From NCBI GenBank assembly GCA_900538365.1, contig UPXT01000004.1, forward strand, positions 1 to 64,000: DNA of 64,000 nt, read 5' to 3'. This document shows positions 26,167 through 34,420 of this stretch, one piece after another. The notes below the pieces were generated by a model. That model saw nothing but the letters and a program-made list of their open reading frames with translations, made no database searches and was not told where the DNA came from. The stretch is from an uncultured Acidaminococcus sp. Its GTDB lineage: Bacteria > Bacillota > Negativicutes > Acidaminococcales > Acidaminococcaceae. The stretch's first letter is position 1. Each line of letters starts with the position of its first letter. The translations under genes were made by a program, and so were the position numbers.

Positions 26167-26442
26167 ATGAACAAAAGTGAATTGATCTCTGAAGTTGCGT
26201 CCAAGACTGCTATGCCTAAAAAAGACGCAGAAAAGGCTGTAAATGCATTTATCGATACCGTTAAGGAAGCCATTGCTCAAAAAGACAAGGTTCAGCTGAT
26301 TGGCTTCGGTACCTTCGAAGCTCGGGTACGTAAAGCTCGCAACGGCAAGAATCCTCGCACCGGCGAAACCATCAAAATCAAGAAGGCTACTGTTCCTGCT
26401 TTCAAGGCTGGCAAAGCTTTCAAAGACGCCGTCAACAAATAA
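26167..26442 (+). CDS. hup: HU-family DNA-binding protein
   Basis: A 91-residue histone-like nucleoid protein. It starts with MNKSELISEVA, has the dimerisation helices, then IGFGTFEAR and the DNA-gripping arm RNGKNPRTGETIKI, ending with VPAFKAGKAFKDAV. It bends and compacts DNA. The start at ATG 26167 follows GAGGAGGA and fits the universal HU N-terminus; the longer upstream reading is non-coding leader. It is flanked by a leader hairpin and a strong terminator, consistent with a monocistronic, highly expressed gene. Confidence 0.97.
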   Translation: MNKSELISEVASKTAMPKKDAEKAVNAFIDTVKEAIAQKDKVQLIGFGTFEARVRKARNGKNPRTGETIKIKKATVPAFKAGKAFKDAVNK

Positions 26443-26454
26443 TTTTGAATGATT

Positions 26455-26487
26455 GCCCGATGCCGCTTGGTATCGGGCTCGTTTTTG
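26455..26487 (+). terminator. Intrinsic terminator after hup
   Basis: A ten-pair stem (26455-26464 with 26469-26478, one G-T) with a GCTT loop, followed by TCGTTTTTG. Confidence 0.88.
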
Positions 26488-26514
26488 TATGGAATTGCTA
26501 AGGGAGACGTCACC

Positions 26515-26832
26515 ATGGCTGAAGGCAAACGGAAAAGGCTGAAAAGTGCCAAGGAACTGGCCTTTCGGGGGCTGGGACTGATCATTGCCCTGATCGTTGT
26601 TATTTCTCTGTATCAGCTTGGAAAACAAGCCTATGATCTTTATCTTGTCCGCAAGGAGGCTGTTAAAAGCAGTGAAAAGATCAAGACCATTGAAAAGGAT
26701 AATGAACGCTTGGAAGAAGAACGCAGCAATCTCCATGATCCCAAATATGTAGAAAAGGTTGCCCGCGATGAACACAATATGGTGGGGAAAAATGAAGTCC
26801 CGCTCTTCATCGTGGATGAAAAGAAAAAGTAG
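26515..26832 (+). CDS. FtsB/DivIC-like septum formation protein
   Basis: A 105-residue bitopic protein: a basic cytoplasmic N-terminus, one membrane helix at about 20-40, a coiled coil at about 45-75 (AVKSSEKIKTIEKDNERLEEER) and the family motif DPKYVEKVARDEHNMV, characteristic of FtsB/DivIC. Such proteins form the FtsQLB/DivIB-DivIC-FtsL complex that activates septal wall synthesis. ATG 26515 follows AGGGAG; the longer frame from 26449 would run back into the hup terminator. A probable terminator follows. Confidence 0.85.
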   Translation: MAEGKRKRLKSAKELAFRGLGLIIALIVVISLYQLGKQAYDLYLVRKEAVKSSEKIKTIEKDNERLEEERSNLHDPKYVEKVARDEHNMVGKNEVPLFIVDEKKK

Positions 26833-26833
26833 G

Positions 26834-26866
26834 GGGTCCCGCTTACGGAGGGGGCCTTCTTTTTTT
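26834..26866 (+). terminator. Probable terminator after the FtsB-like gene
   Basis: GGTCCC near 26835-26840 pairs with GGGGCC at 26851-26856 (one G-T), followed by TTCTTTTTTT. Confidence 0.55.
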
Positions 26867-26911
26867 GCCCACAAAAGGGAAGGTGGGCCTCAAGCATAGG
26901 AAGAAAGGGAC

Positions 26912-26941
26912 TTGACGTAACTTTCAAAACAACGGTATAAT
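26912..26941 (+). promoter_or_regulatory. Promoter of the S1-domain gene
   Basis: TTGACG at 26912-26917 and TATAAT at 26936-26941 with an 18-nt spacer, one of the strongest-looking promoters in the window. Confidence 0.8.
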
Positions 26942-26982
26942 GGTTAACGTAACACAACCCTAAAGGAGGATTTCTTTGACTT

Positions 26983-27507
26983 ATGGCTTTGGAAAAAGGC
27001 GCAGTCGTTGACGGCATTGTTACCGGTATCACGAATTTTGGAGCGTTTGTGGAGCTCCCTGAAAACAAAGTAGGATTGATTCACATCTCTGAGGTCTCCA
27101 ATGTCTTTGTCAAGGACGTGCATGACTTCCTGACGGTGAAACAGAAGGTGACGGTCAAGGTCGTCTCCATTGATGAAAAAGGTAAGATTGGTCTGTCTCT
27201 GAAGGCCCTCATGCCCCCTCTGGAACAAAAAAATGAACGTGGCGGGGACAGCAGGAAGTTTGAAGGCCGTAAATTCGAAGGCCGCAAACCGGGTGAACAT
27301 CATGGCGATAGAAAACCAGGAGAAAGACGTTTTGGCGGGGAACGCAAGTTCGAAGGCCGTCCAGGCGGTGCAGCTCGTCCGCAGGGGCCAATGAGCTTCG
27401 AGGATAAATTGTCCCGTTTCCTCAAGGAAAGTGATGATCGTCTCTTGGACTTAAAACGGAATACGGAATCTAAAAGGGGAGGCCGCGGCGCCCGTCGAGG
27501 CGATTGA
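26983..27507 (+). CDS. S1 RNA-binding protein with basic Gly/Arg-rich tail (YabR/GSP13-like)
   Basis: A 174-residue protein. Residues 3-75 form one S1 RNA-binding domain (GAVVDGIVTGITNFGAFVEL, GLIHISEV, VKVVSIDEKGKIGLSLKAL). Residues 80-135 are low-complexity and basic with repeats of KFEGRK and KPGE, followed by MSFEDKLSRFLKESDDRL, a conserved C-terminal segment of this family, and a terminal RGGRGARRG. Relatives associate with the 30S ribosome or act in stress. The ribosome site AAAGGAGG lies 13 nt before ATG, unusually far. The next gene is tilS, a conserved neighbour of this family after ftsB-like genes. Confidence 0.88.
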   Translation: MALEKGAVVDGIVTGITNFGAFVELPENKVGLIHISEVSNVFVKDVHDFLTVKQKVTVKVVSIDEKGKIGLSLKALMPPLEQKNERGGDSRKFEGRKFEGRKPGEHHGDRKPGERRFGGERKFEGRPGGAARPQGPMSFEDKLSRFLKESDDRLLDLKRNTESKRGGRGARRGD

Positions 27508-27565
27508 ACGGCCCTTCCTGGATAAAGACCCGAGATCCTTACTGCATGGAGCGGTTGCGGGTTTC

Positions 27566-27602
27566 AAGGGGCTGTTCTTATTTGACAGCCCCTTCTTTAG
27601 TT
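27566..27602 (+). terminator. Intrinsic terminator after the S1-domain gene
   Basis: AAGGGGCTGT at 27566-27575 pairs perfectly with ACAGCCCCTT at 27585-27594, followed by CTTTAGTTTT. Confidence 0.88.
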
Positions 27603-27615
27603 TTGAGGTGATGAA

Positions 27616-28668
27616 ATGAGTGTGCTCGAAGAGAGCCTGAAGAATATGGTTCGGGCTTCTCGCCTATGGCAGGAAGGCGGAACCGTCATTGCCGCCTGCT
27701 CGGGCGGTGCCGATTCCCTGACGCTCACGGACATTATGGCAAAAGCCGCGGAAGAAGATGACGTGACGGTCCTTGTGGCCCATGTCCACCATCATCTGCG
27801 GGGGGAAGAGGCCGATGAAGATGCCCGCTTTGTTGAATCTTTCTGTCAGGACAGGACTTTATCCTATGCCCAATTTGACATTGATCCCCAGGCCCTCAAG
27901 GAAAAGGAGGGTCTGTCCTTGGAGGATGCGGCCCGGCGCCTGCGCTACGAGGCACTTGAAGGCTACCGTGAAAAGGTAGGGGCCCAAGGCATTTTTGTGG
28001 CCCATCATGAAGATGACCAGGCAGAGACTATTCTCATGAATCTTGTCCGCGGGACGGGGACACGGGGACTTAGAGGCATGCTGCCTGTCAATGGGTATAT
28101 TGCACGGCCCTTTCTGGCTGCGACGCGGAAGGACATGGAGACCTACTGCCAGGAAGAAGGGCTTTCGTACCGAACGGATTCGACAAACAGCGATCCCACC
28201 CTTTTGCGCAACTGGGTCCGGTTGGAGCTTTTGCCCCTGCTTGCAACCAAAAATCCACGCATCAAGGCAGCCCTCGTGCAGGCAGCAGCTGTGGCCCAAA
28301 GCGATGAGTCCTATCTTGAAAAAATGGCCCAAAAGTATTTAACTTCCTTTTCCCGCAATATCTTTGGAACCTACGATATCGATGCAGGGCCGACCTTTGA
28401 AAGGCTTGACCTAGCCATCAAAAGCCGCGTTATCCGTCTGGCGGTTAAAGGCGCCGGTGGAGAGGAACTGGGATTTGACCACGTAAAGAAGATCCTGCGG
28501 CTCATTGAAAAGGGCATCAGCGGCAAGAGCCTTGATGTACCTGGTCACGTACGGGTCATCTATATCAACGGCCGACTGATGGCAGGCCGCCATGAAACGG
28601 ACCGAGCCGCGGGGCGGGCAAAGAAACTTGAGATAAAGGAGAAACAAAGACATGCATCCCAATATTGA
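27616..28668 (+). CDS. tilS: tRNA(Ile)-lysidine synthase, short form
   Basis: A 350-residue N-type ATP pyrophosphatase that modifies the wobble cytidine of the CAU tRNA-Ile to lysidine, so that it reads AUA. The PP-loop SGGADSL is near residue 29, HHLRGEEADEDA near 57 and AHHEDDQAETILMNLVRGTG near 130. It is shorter than the 430-470 residues common in Bacillus or E. coli; the substrate-binding TilS region is present (ENLKS-like helix set) but the C-terminal domain appears reduced. GAGGTG precedes ATG 27616. It overlaps hpt by 17 nt. Confidence 0.93.
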   Translation: MSVLEESLKNMVRASRLWQEGGTVIAACSGGADSLTLTDIMAKAAEEDDVTVLVAHVHHHLRGEEADEDARFVESFCQDRTLSYAQFDIDPQALKEKEGLSLEDAARRLRYEALEGYREKVGAQGIFVAHHEDDQAETILMNLVRGTGTRGLRGMLPVNGYIARPFLAATRKDMETYCQEEGLSYRTDSTNSDPTLLRNWVRLELLPLLATKNPRIKAALVQAAAVAQSDESYLEKMAQKYLTSFSRNIFGTYDIDAGPTFERLDLAIKSRVIRLAVKGAGGEELGFDHVKKILRLIEKGISGKSLDVPGHVRVIYINGRLMAGRHETDRAAGRAKKLEIKEKQRHASQY

Positions 28669-29191
28669 AAAAGTCCTGATCGATGAAAAGACCCTCAAGA
28701 CGCGCATTGCTGAAATGGCTGCAGAAATCAGCAAGGATTATGAAGGAGAAGAACTCCTCGTCATTGGGCTGTTAAAAGGGGCTTCCTATTTTATGATGGA
28801 ACTGACGCAGCATCTGAGCGTTCCCACGCAGATCGATTTCCTGAAAGTTTCCTCCTATGGGGCAGGGACGTCCACCTCAGGAAAGGTCGATATCCAGTTC
28901 GACACGTCCCGGAACCTTGCCGGCAAGAATGTCCTCATCGTCGATGATGTGGTCGATTCCGGACTTACCCTCAAAGCCGTACGTGAACTTTTCAGCACCC
29001 GTAACTGCAAGAGTATCCGCCTTGCGGCCATGCTTGATAAAAAGGAACGGCGTCTTGTCAAAATGGTGCCTGATTATTACGGCTTTGTCATTCCCGATGA
29101 ATTTGTTGTCGGCTTTGGGCTGGATTACAATGAAGATTACCGGACGCTTCCTTATGTTGGCATCCTGAAGCGTTCCGTCTATGAAAAATAA
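28652..29191 (+). CDS. hpt: Hypoxanthine phosphoribosyltransferase
   Basis: A 179-residue purine-salvage enzyme that makes IMP or GMP from hypoxanthine or guanine and PRPP. The PRPP-binding loop VLIVDDVVDSGLTL is near residue 91, the flexible-loop region SSYGAGTSTSG near 69, and the base-binding PDYYGFVIPDEFVVGFGLDY at 140-160. Translation starts at ATG 28652 inside the end of tilS (AAAGGAG upstream), and ftsH follows, giving the tilS-hpt-ftsH order conserved in Firmicutes. Confidence 0.97.
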   Translation: MHPNIEKVLIDEKTLKTRIAEMAAEISKDYEGEELLVIGLLKGASYFMMELTQHLSVPTQIDFLKVSSYGAGTSTSGKVDIQFDTSRNLAGKNVLIVDDVVDSGLTLKAVRELFSTRNCKSIRLAAMLDKKERRLVKMVPDYYGFVIPDEFVVGFGLDYNEDYRTLPYVGILKRSVYEK

Positions 29192-29197
29192 ATAGAC

Positions 29198-29222
29198 CCC
29201 AAAAGATTCCCGATCTTTTGGG
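29198..29222 (+). other. Perfect hairpin just before the ftsH ribosome site
   Basis: CCCAAAAGAT at 29198-29207 pairs with ATCTTTTGGG at 29213-29222 around TCCCG. There is no T-tract; the ftsH Shine-Dalgarno GAGGAGG starts one base later. It may tune ftsH relative to tilS-hpt. Confidence 0.55.
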
Positions 29223-29235
29223 AGAGGAGGATACC

Positions 29236-31176
29236 GTGACAAGATTCTTTAGAAATATTATTTTCTACCTGCTCGTCTTTATCCTTGGACTTTGGATCTA
29301 CGATTATTACAATGCGTCCAATGCTCCGAAGAACGATATGAGCTACAGCAATTTCATGAAGGAAGTCCAGCAGGATGACGTACAGAGCGTCACCATCGTC
29401 GATAATTCCGTCATCAAGGGAAAACTCAAAAATGGCTCTGAATTTACGACCGTTGCGCCCCGCGACGACAAGATGGTTGATACGCTGCGCAGCCGCGATG
29501 TGGAAATCAAGGCCGAACTGCCGCCCCAGCCTTCTTTCTGGAGCAGCATCCTTACTAGTGTCCTGCCCATGATTGTCATTGTCGTCCTGTGGTTCTTCAT
29601 GATGAACAATGCCCAGGGCGGCGGCAGCCGGGTCATGAGCTTTGGCAAGAGCAAGGCAAAGCTCTATGGCGATGGCAAGAGCCGCGTCCTCTTTCGGGAT
29701 GTGGCCGGTGCGGATGAAGCCAAACAGGAGCTGCAGGAAGTGGTGGAATTTCTTAAGGCACCGCAGAAGTATAACCAGCTCGGGGCCAAGATCCCCAAGG
29801 GTGTCCTCCTGTATGGGCCCCCTGGGACCGGTAAGACGCTTCTTGCAAAAGCCGTCGCCGGGGAAGCGGGCGTGCCTTTCTTTAGCATCTCTGGTTCCGA
29901 CTTTGTTGAAATGTTTGTTGGGGTTGGGGCTTCCCGCGTCCGTGATCTTTTTGACCAAGCCAAAAAGAATGCCCCCTGCATCGTCTTCATCGATGAAATC
30001 GATGCGGTCGGCCGTCAGCGCGGGGCTGGCCTTGGCGGCGGACACGACGAACGGGAACAGACCTTGAACCAGCTCCTGGTTGAGATGGATGGGTTTGGTG
30101 CCAATGAAGGCATCATCATGATTGCCGCCACAAACCGTCCGGATATCCTTGATCCGGCCCTGCTCCGTCCGGGCCGTTTTGACCGTCAGATTGTTGTTGA
30201 CCGGCCTGATATCAGGGGCCGCCTTGCCATCCTCAAGGTCCATGCCAAGGGCAAACCCATTGACAGCAATGTGGATATGGAAGTCCTGGCCCGCCGTACG
30301 CCGGGCTTTACGGGTGCGGACCTTGCCAACCTTGTCAATGAAGGAGCCCTTCTTGCAGCCCGTCATAACCAGATGACCATCACCATGAGTGATCTCGAAG
30401 AAGCAGCAGAACGGGTCATGATGGGACCTGAACGGCGCAGCCGCGTCATCAGCGACAATGAAAAACGCCTCACGGCCTATCATGAAGGTGGTCATACTTT
30501 GGTGGGCATGCTCCTTGATCACACCGATCCAGTCCACAAGGTTACAATCATTCCCCGTGGGAGAGCTGGCGGGTATACCCTGAGCCTTCCGAAAGAAGAT
30601 CGCTATTATGCTACGCGCAGTGAGCTCCTGGATGAATTGAAGGTCCTTTTGGGCGGCCGCGTGGCCGAAGCGCTCGTCCTTCATGAGATTTCAAGCGGCG
30701 CCAGCAATGATCTGCAGCGCGCCACGGAACTTGCCCGCCAGATGACTTGTGAATACGGCATGAGCGAACGCTTGGGTGCCGTCACCTTTGGTCACCGTCA
30801 GCAGCAAGTCTTCCTGGGCCGTGATATTGGTCATGAAAATATGTACAGCGAAAAGATTGCCGCCGAAATCGACGGCGAAATCCGCCGTTTCATTGATGAA
30901 GCCTATGAAGGGACGGTAAAGCTCCTTCAAGATAACATCGATAAGCTGCACCTCATTGCTCAGGCACTGATTGACCGGGAAACCCTGGAAGAGCATGAAA
31001 TCAAGGAACTCGTGGAATATGGCCGGATCCTTGAGAAAGGGGAAGAAGCGCCCGCAAGGGAGCCGTCCTCAACAGAATCTGTAAAGCCGGAAGGAAAGAC
31101 GCTGCCGGAAGAGGGGTCTGCTTCTCCGCACGAGGAAGGAATCCTTCCTAAGGATGATTCCCAGCCCCTTGGCTGA
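29236..31176 (+). CDS. ftsH: ATP-dependent zinc metalloprotease FtsH
   Basis: A membrane-anchored AAA+ protease of 646 residues that degrades unstable and misassembled membrane proteins. Two N-terminal helices (about 6-22 and 105-125) flank a periplasmic domain; the AAA+ module has Walker A GPPGTGKT near 194, Walker B FIDEIDAVG near 250 and the SRH region; the M41 protease has HEGGH near 416. The C-terminal 50 residues are acidic and low-complexity. GTG 29236 follows GAGGAGG by 5 nt. A strong terminator follows. Confidence 0.97.
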   Translation: MTRFFRNIIFYLLVFILGLWIYDYYNASNAPKNDMSYSNFMKEVQQDDVQSVTIVDNSVIKGKLKNGSEFTTVAPRDDKMVDTLRSRDVEIKAELPPQPSFWSSILTSVLPMIVIVVLWFFMMNNAQGGGSRVMSFGKSKAKLYGDGKSRVLFRDVAGADEAKQELQEVVEFLKAPQKYNQLGAKIPKGVLLYGPPGTGKTLLAKAVAGEAGVPFFSISGSDFVEMFVGVGASRVRDLFDQAKKNAPCIVFIDEIDAVGRQRGAGLGGGHDEREQTLNQLLVEMDGFGANEGIIMIAATNRPDILDPALLRPGRFDRQIVVDRPDIRGRLAILKVHAKGKPIDSNVDMEVLARRTPGFTGADLANLVNEGALLAARHNQMTITMSDLEEAAERVMMGPERRSRVISDNEKRLTAYHEGGHTLVGMLLDHTDPVHKVTIIPRGRAGGYTLSLPKEDRYYATRSELLDELKVLLGGRVAEALVLHEISSGASNDLQRATELARQMTCEYGMSERLGAVTFGHRQQQVFLGRDIGHENMYSEKIAAEIDGEIRRFIDEAYEGTVKLLQDNIDKLHLIAQALIDRETLEEHEIKELVEYGRILEKGEEAPAREPSSTESVKPEGKTLPEEGSASPHEEGILPKDDSQPLG

Positions 31177-31190
31177 CAGATTGAAAAATG

Positions 31191-31220
31191 GGAAGAGGCG
31201 CCACAGGCGCCTTTTCCTTT
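31191..31220 (+). terminator. Intrinsic terminator after ftsH
   Basis: A 12-pair stem (31191-31202 with 31206-31217, one G-T) containing GGCGCC-ACA-GGCGCC, followed by TTT. Confidence 0.8.
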
Positions 31221-31249
31221 ACGGGTCATTATAGAAAGGAAGATGATGC

Positions 31250-32245
31250 ATGCGCAGTGAAATCTTGAACCTCCTGCGGGAAAAGGCACCCCAGCCCCTA
31301 TCGGGCCAGGATCTAGCCAACCATTTTGGCATTACAAGGACGGCTGTTTGGAAACATATTCAGAGCCTCAAGAAAATGGGCTATGGAATTGAGGCCTATA
31401 CCAAAAAAGGCTATGTTCTCGTCAGCGTTCCGGATAAGCTCCTTCCCGAGGAAATTTCCCGCCATCTCCATACGCGTTTTATTGGCCGCAATATGGCCTA
31501 TGAAGAAGTCATTCCCTCTACGAACGACCTCTTGAAGAAAATGGCCCTGCAGGGCGCTCCTGATGGAACGGTTTGTGTGGCCGAGGAACAGTCCGTTGGG
31601 AAGGGGCGCCTGGCTCGAGGCTGGTTCAGTCCCTATGGAAAGGGGCTTTGGTTCTCCCTGCTGTTAAAACCGACCTTCCTGCCCCAGGAAGCCCCCAAGA
31701 TGACCCTTCTTGCAGCCGTCGCGGTGGTTCGCGCCATACGTGAACTGTGCGGCGTCAAGGCCGAAATCAAATGGCCGAATGATATTCTTCTTGAAGGACG
31801 CAAGCTTGTAGGCATCTTGACGGAAATGAGTGCCGAATTTGGTCACATCAACTATCTTGTCGTTGGTATCGGCATCAATGTCTGCGTTCCCCAAAGCATG
31901 GTCCCTGAAGCCCTTCGGGAGTCGGCCGTCTCCATCGATGATGTGGCAGATACGCCAACGGATCGGGTGGCCCTCTTGGCTAGGGTTCTCGATCATCTGG
32001 AGACCTGCTATGAGACGGTCCTCAAGGAAGGCTTTGCTCCCATCCTCGATGAATGGCGCCGCTACTCCGTGACCTTGGGCCGTATGGTGAGGGTCATTGC
32101 CCCGGACACGACCTATACAGGAAAAGCTGAGGACATCGATGAAGAAGGGGCCCTTTTGGTGCGTCGGAAAAATGGACAATTGGAACGGGTCCTTGCCGGT
32201 GATGTTTCCATTCGTCCCGCTCAAGGAAAAGGTAAGTATCAATAA
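31250..32245 (+). CDS. birA: Bifunctional biotin-protein ligase / biotin repressor
   Basis: A 331-residue enzyme that attaches biotin to carboxylases and, through its N-terminal winged helix (1-60, HFGITRTAVWKHIQSLKKMGY), can repress biotin genes. The catalytic domain has the biotinyl-AMP loop GRLARGWFSPYGKGLW near 121 and KWPNDILLEGRKLVGILTE near 178; a small SH3-like C-terminal domain follows. GAAAGGAAG precedes ATG 31250. It stands alone between terminators; no biotin synthesis gene is in the window. Confidence 0.95.
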   Translation: MRSEILNLLREKAPQPLSGQDLANHFGITRTAVWKHIQSLKKMGYGIEAYTKKGYVLVSVPDKLLPEEISRHLHTRFIGRNMAYEEVIPSTNDLLKKMALQGAPDGTVCVAEEQSVGKGRLARGWFSPYGKGLWFSLLLKPTFLPQEAPKMTLLAAVAVVRAIRELCGVKAEIKWPNDILLEGRKLVGILTEMSAEFGHINYLVVGIGINVCVPQSMVPEALRESAVSIDDVADTPTDRVALLARVLDHLETCYETVLKEGFAPILDEWRRYSVTLGRMVRVIAPDTTYTGKAEDIDEEGALLVRRKNGQLERVLAGDVSIRPAQGKGKYQ

Positions 32246-32258
32246 TGGGTTAACAATG

Positions 32259-32305
32259 ATAGGCAAAGGAAGTGCCGAAAGGCGCCGCTTTTGCCTATAT
32301 TTTTG
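32259..32305 (+). terminator. Intrinsic terminator after birA
   Basis: ATAGGCAAA at 32259-32267 pairs with TTTGCCTAT at 32290-32298 and encloses a GTGCC-GAAA-GGCGC hairpin, followed by ATTTTTG. Confidence 0.75.
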
Positions 32306-32325
32306 CCAAGGCACTGAATCGCTTC

Positions 32326-32353
32326 TTGCAAAGTTCCTTATCTTTGGTATAAT
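32326..32353 (+). promoter_or_regulatory. Promoter of coaX
   Basis: TTGCAA at 32326-32331 and TATAAT at 32348-32353 with a 16-nt spacer. The transcript starts near 32360, so the coding start is at 32454 rather than further upstream. Confidence 0.7.
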
Positions 32354-32453
32354 GTAGTCGTTTATGCGGCAGGCGGTACGGCGTGAAGGACCCCTGCTGC
32401 CATATGCACAATTCCATCAAAACCCGCAACTTTCCAAGGAGGAAACTCATCTC

Positions 32454-33230
32454 ATGTTAATGGTAATGGATATTGGCAATACAAACATCGTCGTTGGCGT
32501 TCACGACGGAAAGGAATGGATTGCTCACTGGAGACTGTCAAGCAGCCGTTCTCGGACCAGTGATGAATTTGGCATCATCTTGGGCAGTATGTTCCAGTCC
32601 ACCGGGGTGGATATGAAGGCGGTCAAGGACATCATTGTTTCCACTGTTGTCCCGCCCCTTCTTGTGCCGCTCTGCAATATGTGCAAACGCTATTTTGGCA
32701 TTACGCCCTTTGTTGTTACAAGCAACTGCAATACGGGACTTAAGCTCGACTATGACCACCCTAATGAAATCGGTGCAGACCGTATCGTCAACGCGGTTGC
32801 AGCCCATCATATGTACGGTGATAAGGGCAATCTCATCATCATTGACTTTGGGACGGCAACAACATTCTGCGCCCTGCGTCCTGATGGGGAATATCTGGGC
32901 GGTGCCATTGCCCCGGGCATTGGCATTTCAACGGAAGCGCTTTTCCAAAAGGCAGCCAAGCTGCCCCGCATTGAACTGATTAAACCCAAAATGGCCATCT
33001 GCCATGATACAATCCATGCCATGCGCAGCGGCGTCATCTTTGGTTTTGTCGGCCAAATGGACGGCATTATTACGCGCATGAAAAAGGAATTGGACGGTCA
33101 GGCCTTCGTCGTCGTAACCGGTGGTTTCGGTAAACTCATGGCTTCTGAATCGGAACTGGTCGACGTCGTTGAACCTTTTCTGACCTTGGAGGGGCTCTTG
33201 ATCCTCCACAAGATGAACCGCAAACAATAA
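32454..33230 (+). CDS. coaX: Type III pantothenate kinase
   Basis: A 258-residue ASKHA-fold kinase that performs the first step of coenzyme A synthesis. The phosphate-1 motif MDIGNTNIVVGV opens the protein, the pantothenate-binding GADRIVNAVAAH is near 104, and the second aspartate motif IIDFGTATTF near 128. AAGGAGG at 32436-32442 precedes ATG 32454; the longer reading would begin at the transcription start. The coaX-dusB order is common in Firmicutes. Confidence 0.95.
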   Translation: MLMVMDIGNTNIVVGVHDGKEWIAHWRLSSSRSRTSDEFGIILGSMFQSTGVDMKAVKDIIVSTVVPPLLVPLCNMCKRYFGITPFVVTSNCNTGLKLDYDHPNEIGADRIVNAVAAHHMYGDKGNLIIIDFGTATTFCALRPDGEYLGGAIAPGIGISTEALFQKAAKLPRIELIKPKMAICHDTIHAMRSGVIFGFVGQMDGIITRMKKELDGQAFVVVTGGFGKLMASESELVDVVEPFLTLEGLLILHKMNRKQ

Positions 33231-33241
33231 AGCAATTTCTG

Positions 33242-33279
33242 GCGGCGTTTTTCCCTAAGCGGAAACGCCGCTTCTTTTA
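33242..33279 (+). terminator. Intrinsic terminator after coaX
   Basis: GCGGCGTTT at 33242-33250 pairs with AAACGCCGC at 33263-33271, followed by TTCTTTT. Confidence 0.8.
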
Positions 33280-33294
33280 TCCATGGAGGAAGGT

Positions 33295-34260
33295 ATGTTT
33301 TCTTTTAAAGAGACCCCTTTTCCCGTCGTACTCGCTCCTATGGCAGGTGTGACGGACCTGCCTTTTCGCGTCATCTGCAGGGAAAACGGGGCGGACTATA
33401 CGGTATCTGAGATGGTGAGCGCCAAAGCCCTTTTATATAAGAACCAAAAGACCTTTGCCATGCTGACCATCGACCCCAAGGAACACCCCACGGCCATCCA
33501 GCTTTTTGGCTCCGTCCCTTCGGAACTTGCTGCGGCAGGAAAAATTGTGGAGGCCCATGGCGCCGATATGATCGATGTCAATATGGGCTGCCCCGTCCAT
33601 AAGATTGTTTCCAACGGCGAAGGGTCTGCCCTCATGAAGGACCCCGAAAAGGTCTATGCCATCCTGGCAGCCCTTGTTGAGGCCGTCAGCATTCCCGTCA
33701 CCGTGAAATTCCGTGCGGGCTGGGATGACGCCCACAAGAACGCTGTGGTGATTGCCCAAATGGCCGAAAAGGCCGGCGTCAGCGCTGTTTGTGTCCACGG
33801 TAGGACGCGAGCCCAGTTCTATCAGGGAAAGGCGGATTGGACCATCATCCGTGCTGTCAAGGAAAGTGTCGGGATCCCTGTCCTCGGCAACGGCGATATC
33901 TTTAGGGCAGAAGACGCGCTGCGCATGAAGGAAGTCACTGGCTGCGACGGGGTTATGATTGCCCGCGGCGCTGAAGGCAATCCGTGGATTTTCCGGGAAG
34001 TGAAGGCCCTTTTTGCCCATAAGGAAATCCCCGCTGTGTCCCTTGCGGAACGCTTTGCCATGATTCGACGCCATCTCCATGACCTTATCTTATTTAAGGG
34101 AGAACGGGTTGGCGTCCGGGAAATGCGGCATCACGGTGCCATGTACTTTACCGGACTGCCTTACAGTGCCCATTATCGCAACGCTATCAATCAAGCACAA
34201 ACGGAGGAGGTCCTCTTGGCCGTGCTTCGGGAATATGAAGAAAAGCTCCTGCAGGACTGA
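33295..34260 (+). CDS. dusB: tRNA-dihydrouridine synthase
   Basis: An FMN-dependent TIM-barrel reductase of 321 residues that makes dihydrouridine in tRNA. LAPMAGVTDLPFR is near residue 14, the catalytic cysteine lies in NMGCPVHKI near 100, and VHGRTRAQFY near 165 and GNGDIFRAEDA near 195 bind FMN and substrate. ATG 33295 follows GGAGG by 5 nt and fits DusB N-termini better than the upstream GTG/ATG choices. It ends inside its own terminator stem. Confidence 0.94.
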   Translation: MFSFKETPFPVVLAPMAGVTDLPFRVICRENGADYTVSEMVSAKALLYKNQKTFAMLTIDPKEHPTAIQLFGSVPSELAAAGKIVEAHGADMIDVNMGCPVHKIVSNGEGSALMKDPEKVYAILAALVEAVSIPVTVKFRAGWDDAHKNAVVIAQMAEKAGVSAVCVHGRTRAQFYQGKADWTIIRAVKESVGIPVLGNGDIFRAEDALRMKEVTGCDGVMIARGAEGNPWIFREVKALFAHKEIPAVSLAERFAMIRRHLHDLILFKGERVGVREMRHHGAMYFTGLPYSAHYRNAINQAQTEEVLLAVLREYEEKLLQD

Positions 34261-34279
34261 TTTCCTGCAGGATTTTTTT
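34247..34279 (+). terminator. Intrinsic terminator overlapping the dusB stop codon
   Basis: Two copies of the palindrome TCCTGCAGGA (34247-34256 and 34263-34272) form a ten-pair stem with the stop codon in the loop, followed by seven T. Confidence 0.9.
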
Positions 34280-34329
34280 GCCATGGGGGGAAGTCTGTCA
34301 AAATTCTAGTAAAAAGCTATACTTTCCCA

Positions 34330-34358
34330 TTGACAAAAGAGGGACCTTCGCTTAAGAT
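34330..34358 (+). promoter_or_regulatory. Promoter of copA
   Basis: A perfect TTGACA at 34330-34335 and TAAGAT at 34353-34358 with a 17-nt spacer. Confidence 0.8.
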
Positions 34359-34371
34359 AAGAATGAAAACA

Positions 34372-34388
34372 ATACCGTGGTAGGGTAT
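34372..34388 (+). promoter_or_regulatory. Predicted CsoR operator at the copA promoter
   Basis: The 17-base element ATAC-N9-GTAT (ATACC and GGTAT arms) lies just downstream of the expected copA start site. It resembles published copper-sensing CsoR operators, and an element with the same arms and spacing lies at the csoR promoter at 61112-61128. Confidence 0.6.
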
Positions 34389-34420
34389 CAATACAGATTC
34401 AACTAAAGGAGGAATCCTCA

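Noticed and set aside
27616..28668. tilS as a truncated pseudogene
   Set aside because: Short forms of about 310-350 residues exist in other bacteria, all catalytic motifs are present and it is translationally coupled to hpt.
29179..30684. A 501-codon minus-strand reading frame
   Set aside because: Antisense to ftsH with all FtsH motifs present; no promoter or ribosome site.
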